From the NCBI GenBank assembly GCA_026874595.1, contig CM049306.1, forward strand, positions 14,715,019 to 14,779,018: 64,000 nt of DNA, given 5' to 3'. The notes beneath the pieces are model-generated. The model saw nothing but the letters and a program-made list of their open reading frames with translations. It was not told the origin of the DNA and ran no database searches. The position numbers and the translations under genes are program-made. Shown one piece after another: positions 12,901-25,718 of the stretch. Every line of letters begins with the position of its first letter. Within the stretch, counting starts at the first letter, position 1. This stretch comes from Sipunculus nudus (taxonomy: Eukaryota > Annelida > Sipuncula > Golfingiida > Sipunculidae).

Positions 12901-15884
12901 AAATTCTACCCAAAAAACAATGTCATTAGGTTCTGTGGTATTTTGTCCACCATGGACATTTTGCCACATACCATATATTTTTCTTAGTCTATGCATTTGT
13001 CTATCACACACATTTTGCCACATTCAATATATTTTTCTTTGTCTATAATGTCCTAGACTAAAATCACCCTCATCAGGCCATTGCCTACATCTATGTATGG
13101 CAGCAAATTTGTTCTGGTAGTTGGAGAAACAAGGGACATGTTAAAGCTGCTTGTGATAATAAATAAAAAGTACAAATGAGGCATGTGGTTTGAAGCAGGC
13201 ACTGATTGTAATGGATGCTGGTGTGAGACTGGGTGTTTGCTGGCCCAGTGCTGGTATGGATGGGCTGCCTTTAGGTCAGCTGGGCTGCTTAGTCCTGATC
13301 ACCAGGCATGCTTGGGGTCATTCATCTCCAACAAATAATGTAGTCCAGCCCAGTCAAGCCTGGATATTGCCATTTATCTGAAGCCAAAGTGATCACCTGT
13401 CCCACCTCTACAGCACAGGAAAAGGCCAACCCACTACTCACTAGACCCATAGACAGGATGAAATATTGACTCCGAATACACTGCCAACTCCCCAGCAGAC
13501 AACCAAGTCAGCCCAGCCTGCCTGTTATGTGTGATTTATAGCAAACACAAAATAAATATGTTTAACAATGTTCCTGTCAACACTGCTGAAATGGTTTTTG
13601 ATGATCCAGCATATGTAATTTTCTTGTCCTGTTATTACTTACAAGTACTCCCATCAATCATGTACAGTTATTTTTTCTTTAATTATTATTATCATATGCC
13701 ACACTCTCATCATGCACTGCACCAGGTAATAATTGTTGAAATCAATCCTTTGATGTCAAAATGTAGGAAATGCAGGTGACAGCACAAACAGCCTACTCAA
13801 TTTTCTTATGAATTCAGGTTCAAGGTCAGATGCAGGCTTTTCACCTGTGGCTACCAGCCAAGTTAGGCTGTGCAGCAACTTTCTTATATTTTTACATCAT
13901 ATGAAAAAACTTTTTAATGTAATTCAATAATGTCTAATTTACACTGATAAAAAAATGTAATCTAACATCTGTCCAATCTCAGTGAACCTTTCTGGAAAAG
14001 TCAGTCGAACTCCAGTACACATTAAAAAGCCTGATAAAATACCCAAAACTAACCCATTCTATATTTGCAAACTACCCAATTACTCTCAGGTTGTTATAAT
14101 GAACAATAAGACAGATATATGGCAATGCAAACAAATGTAAACAGGTCAGATCTGCTATGAAGCTAGATCAAATATTGGAACATTGACCTCTGTAATAGGA
14201 AAAGATAAAAATATTAATAACATACATGACTCAAAGAGCCCTTACAGATCAGATCAAGCTGTCTGGCTTGTGGGGTTTCTGGGTAATGCAATGATTTCAT
14301 GGAAGCTAAACCTGCAGCTATTGATAAAATGCAGTAAACACTGTAGTAAAAAAAATATACAGAAGAACTATTAATTTTCTTGAAATATTTTGCAAGAGAC
14401 AAAAAAGGTCACTCAGCAGGCAATGTTATAACATGTGTTATATGATAAATTACAGGATATTTCTGGAGGAGAGAAAACAAGCCCAGTGGAATCAGACTGT
14501 ATGTTGTCTATACAAGTATAAAACTAATATATGGGCAGTCAACAAGCTGCTTGCCAAACTGGTAGACAGATGTTTCAGACAAGAACCTGTAGGCCTTTTG
14601 GCAAGGGAGGACATTACACTTTGATTCATTTGATTCGATTCCATAAATCATCATGCCTCCAAATTACAGGGGGGTGGCCCAAGTTAAGCATATGTCTCCT
14701 GACAATAGAGCCCTAGACATTTCTGGCAACAAAGATGGCAAAGTATCTAAAGAAATCAACTGGCAATGCCATCTTTTTCATAGTTCTTGTCTACTGACAT
14801 GCTAAAAGGTGGCACCACAAGTCACGTTCAGTGAATACTGGTAACAATGATGAATGAGAATGAGATATATAAGATTTTTACTTAAAATAGAAGCATGGAT
14901 GGATGATACAAATACATTATTGTAGGTGACTCCACATTACAGGCCAATTAAAACATATTTCCCCTGTATTTTGGCTTCCATGGACATAACTTAATGTACC
15001 ACTCTTAATTCAGGCAAGAACTGCAGATCATGTGATAAACTTGAAGAGAAAGAAACTGATTAACATATATAATGACAATGGACTCCTTAAGCTTTTACTT
15101 TGAGTCTTGTGTTAATACTGTCTTGAAGTATATCATACCAGTGATACTATTCTATTTTTCATGGATCATCAGACTGAAGATAGAGACATCTTTAAGCTTT
15201 GAGTCATACATTAATGTAAACTGATCTAATTAGTTATCAATACACCACATGTGGTTTAATTCTAGCATAGGTATTTCTTAACATTTGCTTTTTAAATCAA
15301 AGGTGTACATTCACAATTTTTAACTAAATCATAAACCATAAAATCTACCATATCAGTGTTATCTCAACGTATTTTTTTTAACCCTGAATGAAGAGCAGCA
15401 AGGTCATATTGTTTACACTTAGGTTTCTTGTAACAGACAACCAAAGAATAGTGTCATAAGTTTAAGATACCTGACACAAACCTGCATTATAAATATCTAG
15501 ACATCTTAAATATTTCAGTGAATCTTCCTGTTAGGGTATTGTTTTTTACTGTTTGGCAAATGTGTTAATCACTTGCCCATTAGAATGCAACATACTATTC
15601 ACTACAAGAAAATCATAAGTGTAAAAAATGTGCAGCTATATTTACAGTCTGCATGATGATGAATGTTTACTGCCATGCAAAGTTAATCCAAAGCAGCAAA
15701 GGCACAAGTGCATGTTTTTTCTTGAGACATTGTTGATGAATGCCATGGAGCATGGCCAAATATTTGGCTAAAACATGCAGCACCAAACACAAAGCTGACC
15801 ATGTCAAAGTTAATAAAGACATCTAATTTTTAACATTATTTATCCAAAATAGGGTTATTTAACATCATGCATTCACACCGTTAC
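9903..15884. other. 5.98-kb intron, mostly unique
   Basis: AT-rich and largely unique. Small C-type relics occur near 14521 (left-end phrase ATATGGGCAGTCAACAAG) and at 14806 and 14918 (decayed palindrome GGTGGCACCAC). A short local duplication around 12960-13050 repeats 'ttgccacat...atatatttttct'. Open frames at 11474, 13190 and 13531 (+) have no recognisable domains or splice context. Confidence 0.5.
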
Positions 15885-16034
15885 CTTCTTACGCTCATTC
15901 CCCTGCAGAATCTGCTTTACTTGGTAGATTGTACAGTTGTATGCTGGCAGGTTACGACATATCCTCACATATAGCTGTTTCAGTTTTATCTGGTCATCAT
16001 AGAATGGGGTGTGCCATAGCTTCAGTTGTTTTTC
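15885..16034 (-). CDS. exon: end of FERM F2 lobe
   Basis: A 150-nt, phase 0-0 exon of 50 codons. It contains LKQLYVRICRNLPAYNCTIY followed by QVKQILQGNERKK. This is the closing helix pair of an F2 (acyl-CoA-binding-protein-like) lobe, where FERM proteins typically read '...yl.i.r.lp.YG..fy.vk' directly before F3. The acceptor is TTTTTAG (16036-16035) and the donor AAG/GTAACG (15884-15883). It joins in frame to the F3 exon at 9902. The upstream neighbour, 34.7 kb away, is the F2 exon 50720-51082, also phase 0. Tyr then Asn replaces the frequent Tyr-Gly here. Confidence 0.8.
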
Positions 16035-16154
16035 CTAAAAACAAGAATACACTGAAAGTGAACTGTGCAAACACATAACCACAACCATATGTACAGCTAT
16101 ACAAATGTATCAAACTGTCAGTCTGATCTAGCTATTTATAGGATAAGGCTTGTC

Positions 16155-17395
16155 ACATTTAGTACCTTAAAAATTAAAAAGTCAAACCACTGCTGAGATA
16201 TGAGTGATTTTATCCCAAGGCAGATGAACAGATGGAAGCTGTGCAAAAATGGTTGCATGTGGTGCCACCATTTTAGTGTATGTTATAAAGCTATCAAAGG
16301 GCTACATTTGTGCAAAATCTTTAGCCTGATCGGTCAAACGGTTCCCGAGATATGTGGGTTTATGTGTGGAAACAGACGCATAAATGGACGCTGGGCAACG
16401 AGAAAAGGTCAGAGGTCAACCAAAAATTAGGGCGCAGCAGTTCAAATGTGACCTGATGATAAACCCAATTCGCTTAAAATGCAAACCAAGTTTTTTCAAA
16501 CATTTGAAAGATATAGTTCTATTAATCTGGGAATTCTGCATCTAGACATTTTCTAGACGTATAGACGCTGTGTCTAGATGTCTAGACACATTGTCTAGAC
16601 ACCGGCCAGAGCCAGGTCAGTTGCCATGGGGATGTCTGGACCCCACCTGTTTGTACTGAGTGACCTCTTGACTTGGCTGCTGAAACACAGCATGTTGTCA
16701 AATCTGTTTTCAAACACAGAAAGCCTTTTTCAATTGGCTACAATGCTTTTTTAAAGCTGTATTTACCCAATCTATTCTTATAAAACTGGCAGAACCCTAC
16801 CACTGAATAATTCTTGTAAAGTTTAAACCAATCAGCTTAACAGTTTCATCATAAACCATTGTATAAGCTAGAAGAGTTTAAAATTACATTTTCGCTTGTA
16901 AAAAACACATCAATGTAGGTGGCACCACCAATACCTCAAAATCAGATATGACATATGTGACAAACATTGGTATAAAATTTGGTGATAATAGCTCTAGCCG
17001 TTTCTGAGATTTTAATTTTAGTGTGCTTTTTTGGACAGATGACTAAGTTCAACCTCCTGTAACTCGACCAAAAATCTCCGAACTGGAACCATTTGAACAA
17101 ACTTGAGTGAAATTGTTCCAGGGATCATTTCTGTGAAATATTGAAAAATTTGGCAGGACAATTTCGGAGAAGAAGATTTTTAAAGCTTTTTTAGTTTTTT
17201 TCCCTATAAAATCTAAGAAAATGCAGTTCGAAAAAAATAAACAAAATCCGATAGAGTTTTTCAGATGACTGATTATTTGTAAAAAATTTGGTGACGCTAG
17301 CTCATGTCATTTTTTAGATAGCTATGGTTAACCTACAGACGACACAAGACACACGACGGACGCCGCTGCACCATCGCATAAGCTCACAGGTTAGT
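16155..17395 (+). mobile_element. C/B chimeric element, copy 1
   Basis: It starts with C-type units ('gagatatgagtgattttatcccaaggcag', palindrome variant) and passes at about 16430-16480 into family B sequence. It ends with the B terminus (CATCGCATAAGCTCACAGG..., ending near 17395). The same chimeric order with the same junction lies at 24340-25537. Near 16545-16600 both copies carry a small run of TCTAGACA-type repeats of differing length. The short open frame at 16200-16430 recurs in copy 2 and is repeat-borne. Confidence 0.7.
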
Positions 17396-18808
17396 TAAAA
17401 AAAAAGAAATCAGGAATATATGTAAAAGTATTACAGATGCATACTGAATGCAAAATTAAAATACAGATATATCTCATTGATGGCAAATTCTTGAATTAAG
17501 TTGAGTAGGTATACCAAAAATTTATTATCCATGTACAGTTGTCTTTATATAGCCATAGAGAGCTGAATATCTATGATTGTAACATTTCCTGGTATGATGA
17601 ATAACTTAAATCATAAATCCAAATTTTTTAAAAGCTTTTAAAAAAACTTACTTGTCAATATTAACCAAAGATAACCTGAAATCTAAATGTCTAGTGGCAT
17701 GATGTAATAGATTATGATAAACTGGTGCCAGGCTAGATGTAACAGCATCACACAGCTAACATATATGGTAAAATGACTCAATTCAATCTCCATAATTCAG
17801 CCAAAAATCATTCATGTGGAACCATTAATGACAATTATTATAACAATTATTGTAGGGATTATCCTTGTAAAATATTTCACAAACTGGCTTCAGTGGCATC
17901 AGTCGAAATACGTTTTGCAGGTTTATAACTCATATAGGAAGATACAGCAAACTGGCTAAGTTCAGATTCCCGTAACTCAGCCAAAAAGCACTGAACCAAA
18001 ACCATTTGAACAAACTTGAGTTATCAACATCTGAGGAAAATTAATGTGTGAGATTTAAGAATCTGACCAAGTGGTTTTTGAGAAGAAGATCTTTGTAGCC
18101 ACTGAGCTAAAATGGGCTGTTATGGCATATGACTAAATTCAGCTTCCCATAACTTAGCCAAAAGTCACTGAAAAGAGACCATTTGAACAAACTTCAGAAA
18201 GCACTACCCTAGGATCATTTCTGTGCAATATTTAACATTTTGGCCATACAGTTTCAGAGAAGAAGTTTTTTGTAGCCCTCAGTTTGATACAGGCACTGAT
18301 GACCCCATACAAAAAAAGTTGATGCAGGTGGTGCCACCAATACCTCAATTTCAGATATGACCTATGTGACCAACATTGGCATAAAATTTGGTGATGATAG
18401 CTCCAGCCGTTTATGAGATTTAAATTTTAATATGCTTTTTTGCATAGTTAACAAAGTTCAACCTCCTGTAACTCGGCCAAAAATCTATGAACTGGAACCA
18501 TTCGAACAAACTTGAGAAAAATTGTTCCAAGGATCATTTCTGTGAAATATTGGACAATTTGGCTGGACAGTTTCGAAGAAGAAGATTTTTAAAGCTTTTT
18601 TAGCTTTTTTCCTATAAAATCTAAGAAAATGCAGTTAGAAAAAAATAAACAAATCCGATTTAGTTTTTTGGATGACTGATTATTTGGAAAAAATTTGGTG
18701 ATGCTAGCTCCTACAATTTTTGAGATAGCTATGGTTAATGTGCAGACAACGCACGACGCACGACACACGACGCCACACCATTGCATAAGCTCACAGGTTT
18801 GCTAAAAA
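17396..18808 (+). mobile_element. B-type unit with its own right end
   Basis: About 1.4 kb ending in a second B terminus (GCATAAGCTCACAGGTTTGC then TAAAAA). Inside are repeated phrases 'ataactcagccaaaaatcactgaac' and 'tttggc...cagtttcagagaagaagat' and a palindrome variant at 18326. The same arrangement, a B end followed by about 1.4 kb and another B end, recurs at 55037-56430, starting with the same 'acagatgcatactgaatgcaaaatta' segment. This suggests that a tandem B unit transposed as a block. Confidence 0.65.
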
Positions 18809-19700
18809 TTATAACATCCATCTAGTTAATCCACCATCTTAGGGAGGCGGGGGGAGTGCAGGGCAGAGGGGAAGCCTGCTAGTAATGGCCAAGCTGAGCC
18901 AAGGCAAGCTGCCTGGGGTTGGTTACATAACATGAGTGAAGGTTGTACTACTAGGTGGACTAGATGTAAACAACACTTGACATGGTGTATGAAAACTTGA
19001 ATAAAAGCTACTCTTTTCAATCAATTCCTTTGAAATTTCAAATTTTAAAAGATTAAATCCTTATGTATATATGCTGTGAAAATTAAATAAACAGTGCTTA
19101 CAGGCAAAAATATGCTGTTGCCAAAGTTGGACAAAATTTATGGACTGAATTTTTCTTAATGCTTATAACTTGAAAAACTTTGCAAAATTCAGATCTAATT
19201 TTGGATAAACAATTGAATCTTTATTAAATAAAGTTATATTCCTGAAAAAAAGTCTCCAGCTTCAACAATTCTTATGTTAAGTGGGTAAATATATTTCCGA
19301 AATTTTTTTTAAAATTGAATTATAATTGGGCCCATAACTTCAAAACAATACGCAATACTGACCTAATTTTGGGTATGTTAATAGAAATTTTATGGAAGAA
19401 TATAAATACTAAATATGATCAATAAAAGATCAGTGTCTTTGAAATTAGGCAGCTTTGAAGTGTAACAATGGCTTTTTTTTATGGAAATCAAAGGAACAAA
19501 GTCCTAGCGACCCAATTCTCGATAAGGTAGGAGATTTTAGGGACATCTAACAGTATGCAAAATTTTGGATTCGTAGGTCCAACGGTTTCAAAATGGCCCT
19601 GTTAATGGACAGACGGACAGTCAGACATACAGCCGGCTGGACAACGGACAAAGGACCACGACTTTAGCTCAGATGACTTATAGTCAGCTGAGCTAATCAA
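18809..19700 (+). mobile_element. family A right portion
   Basis: A-type monomer ('gtgctt acaggcaaaaa', 'gggcccataact', 'gaaattaggcag') ending in a GACGGACAG-type tract and the 31-nt terminal hairpin at 19665-19695. The first 200 bp match 34090-34320 closely (a G-rich patch then 'caggg cagaggggaagcctgctag'). No A left end adjoins. Confidence 0.75.
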
Positions 19701-20908
19701 GGAGTGTAATCTGACTTGACAGTAGCTTCAAATTGTACTGCTTGACACCATCATTTGGTGTCTTCATGCTACACAAGAAATATGTGCCCAAACGTATTTG
19801 ATCAGTTGGGTTCAACCATCCATGAGGTAGGCTTTCACTGTTTGAAGTTGTACCGCTTGTGTCGAGCAGTACTATTTTTACCTAGCTTGACAGCAGTGAT
19901 AGTGTTAGCCTTCTCACTGTTGACGTATTTGTGTAGCATTTATTAGGAATGGTGATTGGCTTTAATCAAAATTGGCGACTTGGGAATATTTGTTGTCCCT
20001 AATGGAAATAAGTACTCACGTAAGGAAAAAGAATGATTTATAAAGGAAATCAACACATTATCAATACAACACAAACCAAAATCTATTGTCAATTTGACCA
20101 GTAAATGCACCAATTCAGTGTAGGGAAAAGACATGTGGTGGCAAACAATGAAACTACTCTGACATCAGGCCTCTCAACAAGACGTCATCTATTTCAGGCC
20201 GACATTTATTTTTCTGGGATATTGTTTTGCTCCAGCGACTAAATAAGGCAGGCATCTATTTAAGGCCTACCTTCTGATCAAGGAAATACAGTATGTGCGC
20301 TTATATGTGTATGTGCATGAAAAATTGCTCATATGATTTTGTAACTGTAGTGTTCCATGTGTCCGTCAGCATACATGTGTATGTGTGTGTATGTATTAAA
20401 TTCACCACAGAAGCGATTTTCACACAGTGTCTGCTTGTACTCTGTGATTTTGGGTAAAATTATGTCACTCCACCATCTTTTTGAGGAAGATCTGCAAGAT
20501 CCACTATGCCATATTCATGCATATGTTCACATACATGTGCTAATGGATACACAGCTTTAATGATAGGTATACAGGTTAGATGTGAATGGAGCATGGTGGT
20601 ATGGTGGTTGATTTGTAGGGCTGTTCCTACAATCCTACACTGAGACCTCTGGCCTAAGCACGTTTCACCACAAGGGTAATATCCCTTTTTCCTAGAGTGA
20701 CTTGGTGCTGGATATGAGCAGTTGTCAAATGTAGAACATATAACTTTCTTCAATACATAAAGGCTCCTTAGATTGCATGAAATACCAAGGAAACTGAAAA
20801 AAGGTGTACATATCAACTAGTCCAAATAATAAGGAAAGCAAAGGGTAAATTTAGAATTGTTAGAATATTAGACTACAAAACCTGAACTCTGAATCTCTAA
20901 TTTTAGAT
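19701..20908. other. intronic sequence, nothing recognised
   Basis: No repeat family or exon was recognised. A short GT-rich stretch lies near 20375-20395. The 118-codon minus-strand open frame at 20460-20816 shows no domain motif. Confidence 0.4.
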
Positions 20909-21543
20909 ATATACTGTGGTTGGCTTTATATTCGCGCGGCTGAAATTTCGCGATTTCTTCATTTTTGGCGTTTCGCAAGGGTTTCATTTTTGCGATTGCA
21001 CTAGAACCTATACAATCTTAGTACAGCTGTATTTGTATTGATTTTAAATTTAGAAACAAATCCTTCAATACCCCCCTAATTTCTGGTTCAATTATGACCG
21101 AAGTCGCAGTTGATATATCTCATGCCTGGACAGCTGAGCGGTAAAACGCTTGGCCTTCCCCGCTGGCGACCCGGGTTCGATCCCCAGTGTGGCTATGAGA
21201 ATGGGTTGTAGTTGCCCGTCCTAGGTCGGTGGTTTTCTCCAGGTCCTCCGGTTTCCCCCAACCTTACCAACTACCGAGCGCCAACATCCGAGCCATGGAG
21301 AGTGCCTCGTATTAGTTATATTAACTAGTAGTACAATCCATGTAAAATAAATAAAGTTTATATTTATATATCTCATGCGATTACCGCAATGACTAATCTG
21401 TGTTTGCAAATGTATCATCCCCTCTTGTTCATCTTGGTTGATGAGGCATTTTTTTCCTGAGGGTTTTATTTTCGCGATTATTTCATATTCGCGAATATCG
21501 CGAAATTAAAACCCTCGTGAATAAAAAGGCAACCACAGTATAT
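20909..21543. mobile_element. MITE with CpG-rich terminal inverted repeats, split by a SINE
   Basis: The ends mirror each other: ATATACTGTGGTTGGCTTTA at the left and its near-complement at the right, continuing inward through TTCGCG and CGCGA-rich segments (20930-20990 and 21455-21520). Removing the SINE and one target duplication (253 bp) leaves an element of about 382 bp with no coding capacity. ATAT or TATA flanks may be the target duplication but are hard to separate from the terminus. Confidence 0.75.
21126..21365 (+). mobile_element. tRNA-derived SINE, intact, with 13-bp target duplications
   Basis: The head resembles a tRNA gene: an A-box-like region (CAGCTGAGCGGTAAAACGC) and a B box (GGGTTCGATCC near 21173-21184) for RNA polymerase III. 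The middle contains 'ggtggttttctcc' and 'tccggtttccccc' phrases typical of conserved SINE central domains (V/Meta-like). The tail is AAATAAATAAAG-like. A perfect 13-bp duplication, ATATATCTCATGC, flanks it at 21113-21125 and 21366-21378, so both ends are defined. It is not a functional tRNA: it continues without a tRNA 3' end. It lies inside the MITE 20909-21543. Confidence 0.88.
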
Positions 21544-21860
21544 GATGATTTGGAAAAAAATCCATAGTATTATGGGAGCATAAATATGAATATTATTTGC
21601 ATAATAATATAGATATTTTGACAGAGCCATCTTAGGAAGCAATACAAGAAGCTGATGGTACACACAAACTGTTTTTGAGTTGTCAACCAGGTGCTTCAAT
21701 TCACATTTAATTTTACTTCTGTTTATTGCATATTTCTTGTTTTTGGTTATAGTCAGTCAAGCATATCATAACATTATAAAAGGTCAGTTGTACATATTTC
21801 TAGAGTATCTTCAAAGAATTACATAGCCTTTGATAAGACGCTTGAAGTAACCCAGACATT

Positions 21861-22852
21861 AACAAGTGACCCATGGGGCATGACGCTCAGCCAACTGACA
21901 TGTTGACAATATGTCCTTGCACAGGCAACAAATTAAGATAATGTAGGTAGCATCATTGTTCATGCATCTTAGCTTAAGTTTATCAAGACGCATAAGCACA
22001 ACAAATTTGATGACAATCCAAGCAGCCTTTCCTGAGGAATCTGGCAATTTGTCTGTATTTTGCATTATTTCTGGGGTGCTCAAACATACCCCAAAACTCT
22101 GAGAATATATTTCACAGTGACCAAATTTCAGGTTTATGGGGAGAACTTTTGAGGAACTCTCATGATGTCAAGTTTGAAGTTTTTTGGCCAAATGGTTATG
22201 ATTTGTTCCCTAATTTGGTATAAAATTCTCAATTATTCTGAGGGGTGCTTATAAGCCCCATAGCTCAGAAAATAAGGGTATTAGAGACCTAATTTCATGT
22301 TTCCAAGGAGACTTTTCATGGACCTCACTGGAGTTTAAGTTAGAAGATTCCAGGTCCAATAGTTATGATTTGTGCCTTGTTTGGTATCAAATTTTTAATT
22401 ATGCTGGGGGTGTTTATAGCCCCATGGCTCAGAGAATACGGGTAACAGAGACCTAATTTCAAATTTCCAAGGATATTTTTCACAGAACCCCTGGATGTCA
22501 AGTAAAAAGATTCTAGGACCAATGGTTACAATTTGTGCCCTGTTAACAAACGATCGCATCTTTGGAGGTCTCAAAAATAGAAGGAAAAAAATGTGTAAAA
22601 AATTGTTAAAAAGTCCAGGTGACGCCACCAGTCTGCAGGAACTGAGGAAACACTCCATGATGCATATGCATGCACAGAATCATGCTGATCAATGCACTAG
22701 TTGTTTAGATACTAAAGCTTTTGTATCGAATTATCAAAAGGAGACTTTTCATGGTCCTATCTGGATGTTAGGTAAGAAGGTTCCTATCTAACAGTTACAA
22801 TTTGTGCCCTGTTAACAGATGACTGTATCTTTAAAGGTCTCGAAAAAAGAGT
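21861..22852 (+). mobile_element. family A left portion, interrupted by a B element
   Basis: It starts AACAAGTGACCCATGG, a decayed A left palindrome, then GCTCAG. Monomers of the 336-bp type follow, recognisable by 'cctaatttca...tttccaaggaga' and 'gattctaggtccaa'. It breaks at 22852 inside a monomer, just after 'ggtctcgaaaaaagagt', where the B left end begins. No A right end is attached. Confidence 0.7.
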
Positions 22853-25537
22853 AACAAGGCCTACAGGCCTGATGCGAACCTGTGCAAAGTTTAGGAGTAT
22901 GAATGGAGGTTTATTTTTAAAATTTAATATTGATCCTCCTAAGTCCTGCATATCTATCTTAGTCATTATGATTTCAGCAAAATGGACATTTCTGACCTGC
23001 AAGTTTGGGACTAGGACATTTTAAAACCAGAATATGGGTAGTCGACAAGCCACTATGTGTATCCGCAGAAATCTGAGTGGGATGGGTAAAGTGAGGCATG
23101 GATTAAGTGGCAAGGGGAATACAGCGTGGTGTGTTGCATATTAGCATGGATGTCTGCAGCTTAAACGTGAATGTAGGTGGTGCCACCTGTCATAAAATCA
23201 AGAAAATTGTCCATGATGTATAAACCTGCAAAATTTCAGGTGCATAAGTCAAACCACTGCCGAGATATGAGTGATTTTATCCCAAGGCAGATCAACAGAT
23301 GGATGCTGTGCATAAGTTGTTGCAGGTGGCGCCAACAGCTATGCGAGATCTATACACATGCAAAATTTTGGCCTAATCGGTCAAACGGTTCCCGAGATAT
23401 GAGCTTGGATGTCTGCAGAGTAAATGTGAATGTAGGTGGCGACACCTGTCATAAAATCAAGAAAGCTGTCCAGGATGTAAAAACCTGCAAAATTTCAGGT
23501 GGAAAAGTCAAACCACTGCTGAGATATCAGTGATTTTATCCTAAGGCAGATGAACAGATGGATGCTGTGCATAAATGTTTGCAGGTGGTGCCACTAGTTT
23601 TGCCTATGATGAAGAGCTATGTGAGATCTATACACATGCAAAATTTTGGCCCAATCGGTCAAACAGTTCCTGAGATATGAGCTTCGATGTCTGCAGAGTA
23701 AACTTGAATGTAGGTTGGGCCACCTGTCATAAAATCAAGAAAGCTGTCCAGGATGTAAAAACCTGCAAAATTTCAGGTGGAAAAGTCAAACCACTGCTGA
23801 GATATCAGTGATTTTATCCTAAGGCAGATGAACAGATGGATGCTGTGCATAAATGGTTGCAGGTGGTGCCACTAGTTTTTGCTTATGATGAAGAGCTATG
23901 TGAGATCTATACACATGCAAAATTTTGGCCCAATCAGTCAAACGGTTCCTGAGATATGAGCTTGATTGTCTGCAGAGTAAACGTGAATGTAGGTGGCGAC
24001 ACCTGTCATAAAATCGAGAAAGCTGTCAAGGATGTAAAATACCTGCAAAATTTCAGGTGGAAAAGTCAAACCACTGCTGAGATATCAGTGATTTTATCCT
24101 AAGGCAGATGAACAGATGGATGCTGTGCATAAATGGTTGCAGGTGGTGCCACTAGTTTTTGCTTATGATGAAGAGCTATGTGAGATCTATACACATGCAA
24201 AATTTTGGCCCAATCAGTCAAAAGGTTCCTGAGATATGAGCTTGATTGTCTGCAGAGTAAACGTGAATGTAGGTGGCACCACCTATCATAAAATCGAGAA
24301 AGCTGTCCAGCATGTATAAACCTGCAAAATTTCAGGTGGAAAAGTCAAACCACTGGTGAGATATGAGTGATATTATCCCAAGGCAGATGAACAGATGGAC
24401 TGTGTGCAAAAATGGTTGCAGGTGGAGCCACCATTTTAAGTGTATGTTATAAAGCTATCAAAGGGCTACATTTGTGCAAAATTTTTAGCCTGATCGGTCA
24501 AACGGTTCCCAAGATATGTAGGTTTATGTGTGGAAACAGATGCACAAATGGACGCTGGGCAGCGAGGAAAGGTCAGAGGTCAACCAAAAATTAGGGTGAG
24601 CAGTTCACATGTGACCTGATGATAAACCTGATTCGCTTAAAATGCAAACCAAGTTTTTTCAAACAGTTGAAAGATATAGTTCCAATAATCTGGGAATTCT
24701 GCATCTAGACATTGTCTAGACACATTGTCTAGACACCCGCCAGAGCCAGGTCAGTTGCTATGGTGATGTCTGGACCCCACCTGTTTGTACTGAGTGACCT
24801 CTTGACTTGGCTGCTGAAACTCAGCATGTTGTCAAATCTGTTTTCAAACACAAAAAGCCTTTTTTAATTGGCTACAATGCTTTTTTAAAGCTGTATTTAC
24901 CCAATCTATTCTTATAAAACTGGCAGAACCCTACCATAGAATAATTCTTGTAAAGTTTAAACCAATCAGCTTAACAGTTTTATCATAAATCAGTGTATGA
25001 GCTAGAAGAGTTTAAAATTACATTTTTGCTTGTAAAAAACACATCAATGTAGGTGGGGCCACCAATACCTCAATTTCAGATATGACATATGTGACAAACA
25101 CTGGTATAAAATTTGGTGATTATAGCTCTAGCCGTTTCTGAGATTTTAATTTTAGTGTGCTTTTTTTGGACAGATGACAGATCAACCTCCTGTAACTCAG
25201 CCAAATATCTCCGAAATGGAACCATTCGAACAAACTTGAGAGAGATTGTTCCAGGGATCATTTCTGTGAAATATTGGACAATTTGCCTGGACAATTTCGG
25301 AGAAGAAGATATTTAAAGCTTTTTTAGTTTTTTCCCTTTAAAATCTAAGAAAATGCAGTTAGAAAAAAAATAAACAAAATCCGATAGAGTTTTTCAGATG
25401 ACTGATTATTTACAAAAATTTGGTGATGCTAGCTTCTGCCATTTTGAGATAGCTTAGTTAATGAACAGACGACGCACGATGCACGACAGATGACACACGC
25501 CGCCGCACCATCGCATAAGCTCACAGGTTTGCTAAAA
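22853..25537 (+). mobile_element. family B element with embedded C sequence (C/B chimera copy 2)
   Basis: The B left end is AACAAGGCCTACAGGCCTGA followed by GCGAACCTGTG. The B right end at about 25490-25537 contains CACAGGTTTGC. A C left end begins inside it at about 23026. Tandem C monomers follow to about 24600, then the same C-to-B junction as in copy 1 (16155-17395). The open frames here repeat from monomer to monomer and do not look like genes. Confidence 0.7.
23175..24400 (+). repeat. C monomer array, about 280-bp period
   Basis: The phrase CACCTGTCATAAAATC recurs at about 23182, 23442, 23719, 23999 and 24278 (spacing 260, 277, 280, 279). Each monomer has two palindrome-type sites, AGGTGGYGCCACCT-like, one before 'gtcataaaatc' and one after 'ggttgc'. 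The second to fourth monomers are the most alike, suggesting recent unequal exchange. Confidence 0.88.
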
Positions 25538-25718
25538 CAAGTGACCCATGGGTCATGACGCTCAGCTGACTGGGAAGAGATTTGCAAAAGGAAATTTTAT
25601 CATCAGAATGGTAGTATATACCCATTCAACTGAAGCATCAAACAGATTAACCAACAGGCCAAGATTTAGTCTGTATTTATATATCTCAAAAATAGAGAAA
25701 AATGTGTAAACTTTTAAA

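Noticed and set aside
21126-21195. tRNA gene
   Set aside because: It has A- and B-box-like elements but continues into a SINE body with a tail and flanking target duplication; no proper tRNA 3' half.
23177-23533. 118-codon open frame in the C array
   Set aside because: Spans tandem C monomers and repeats the same peptide phrase; repeat-borne.
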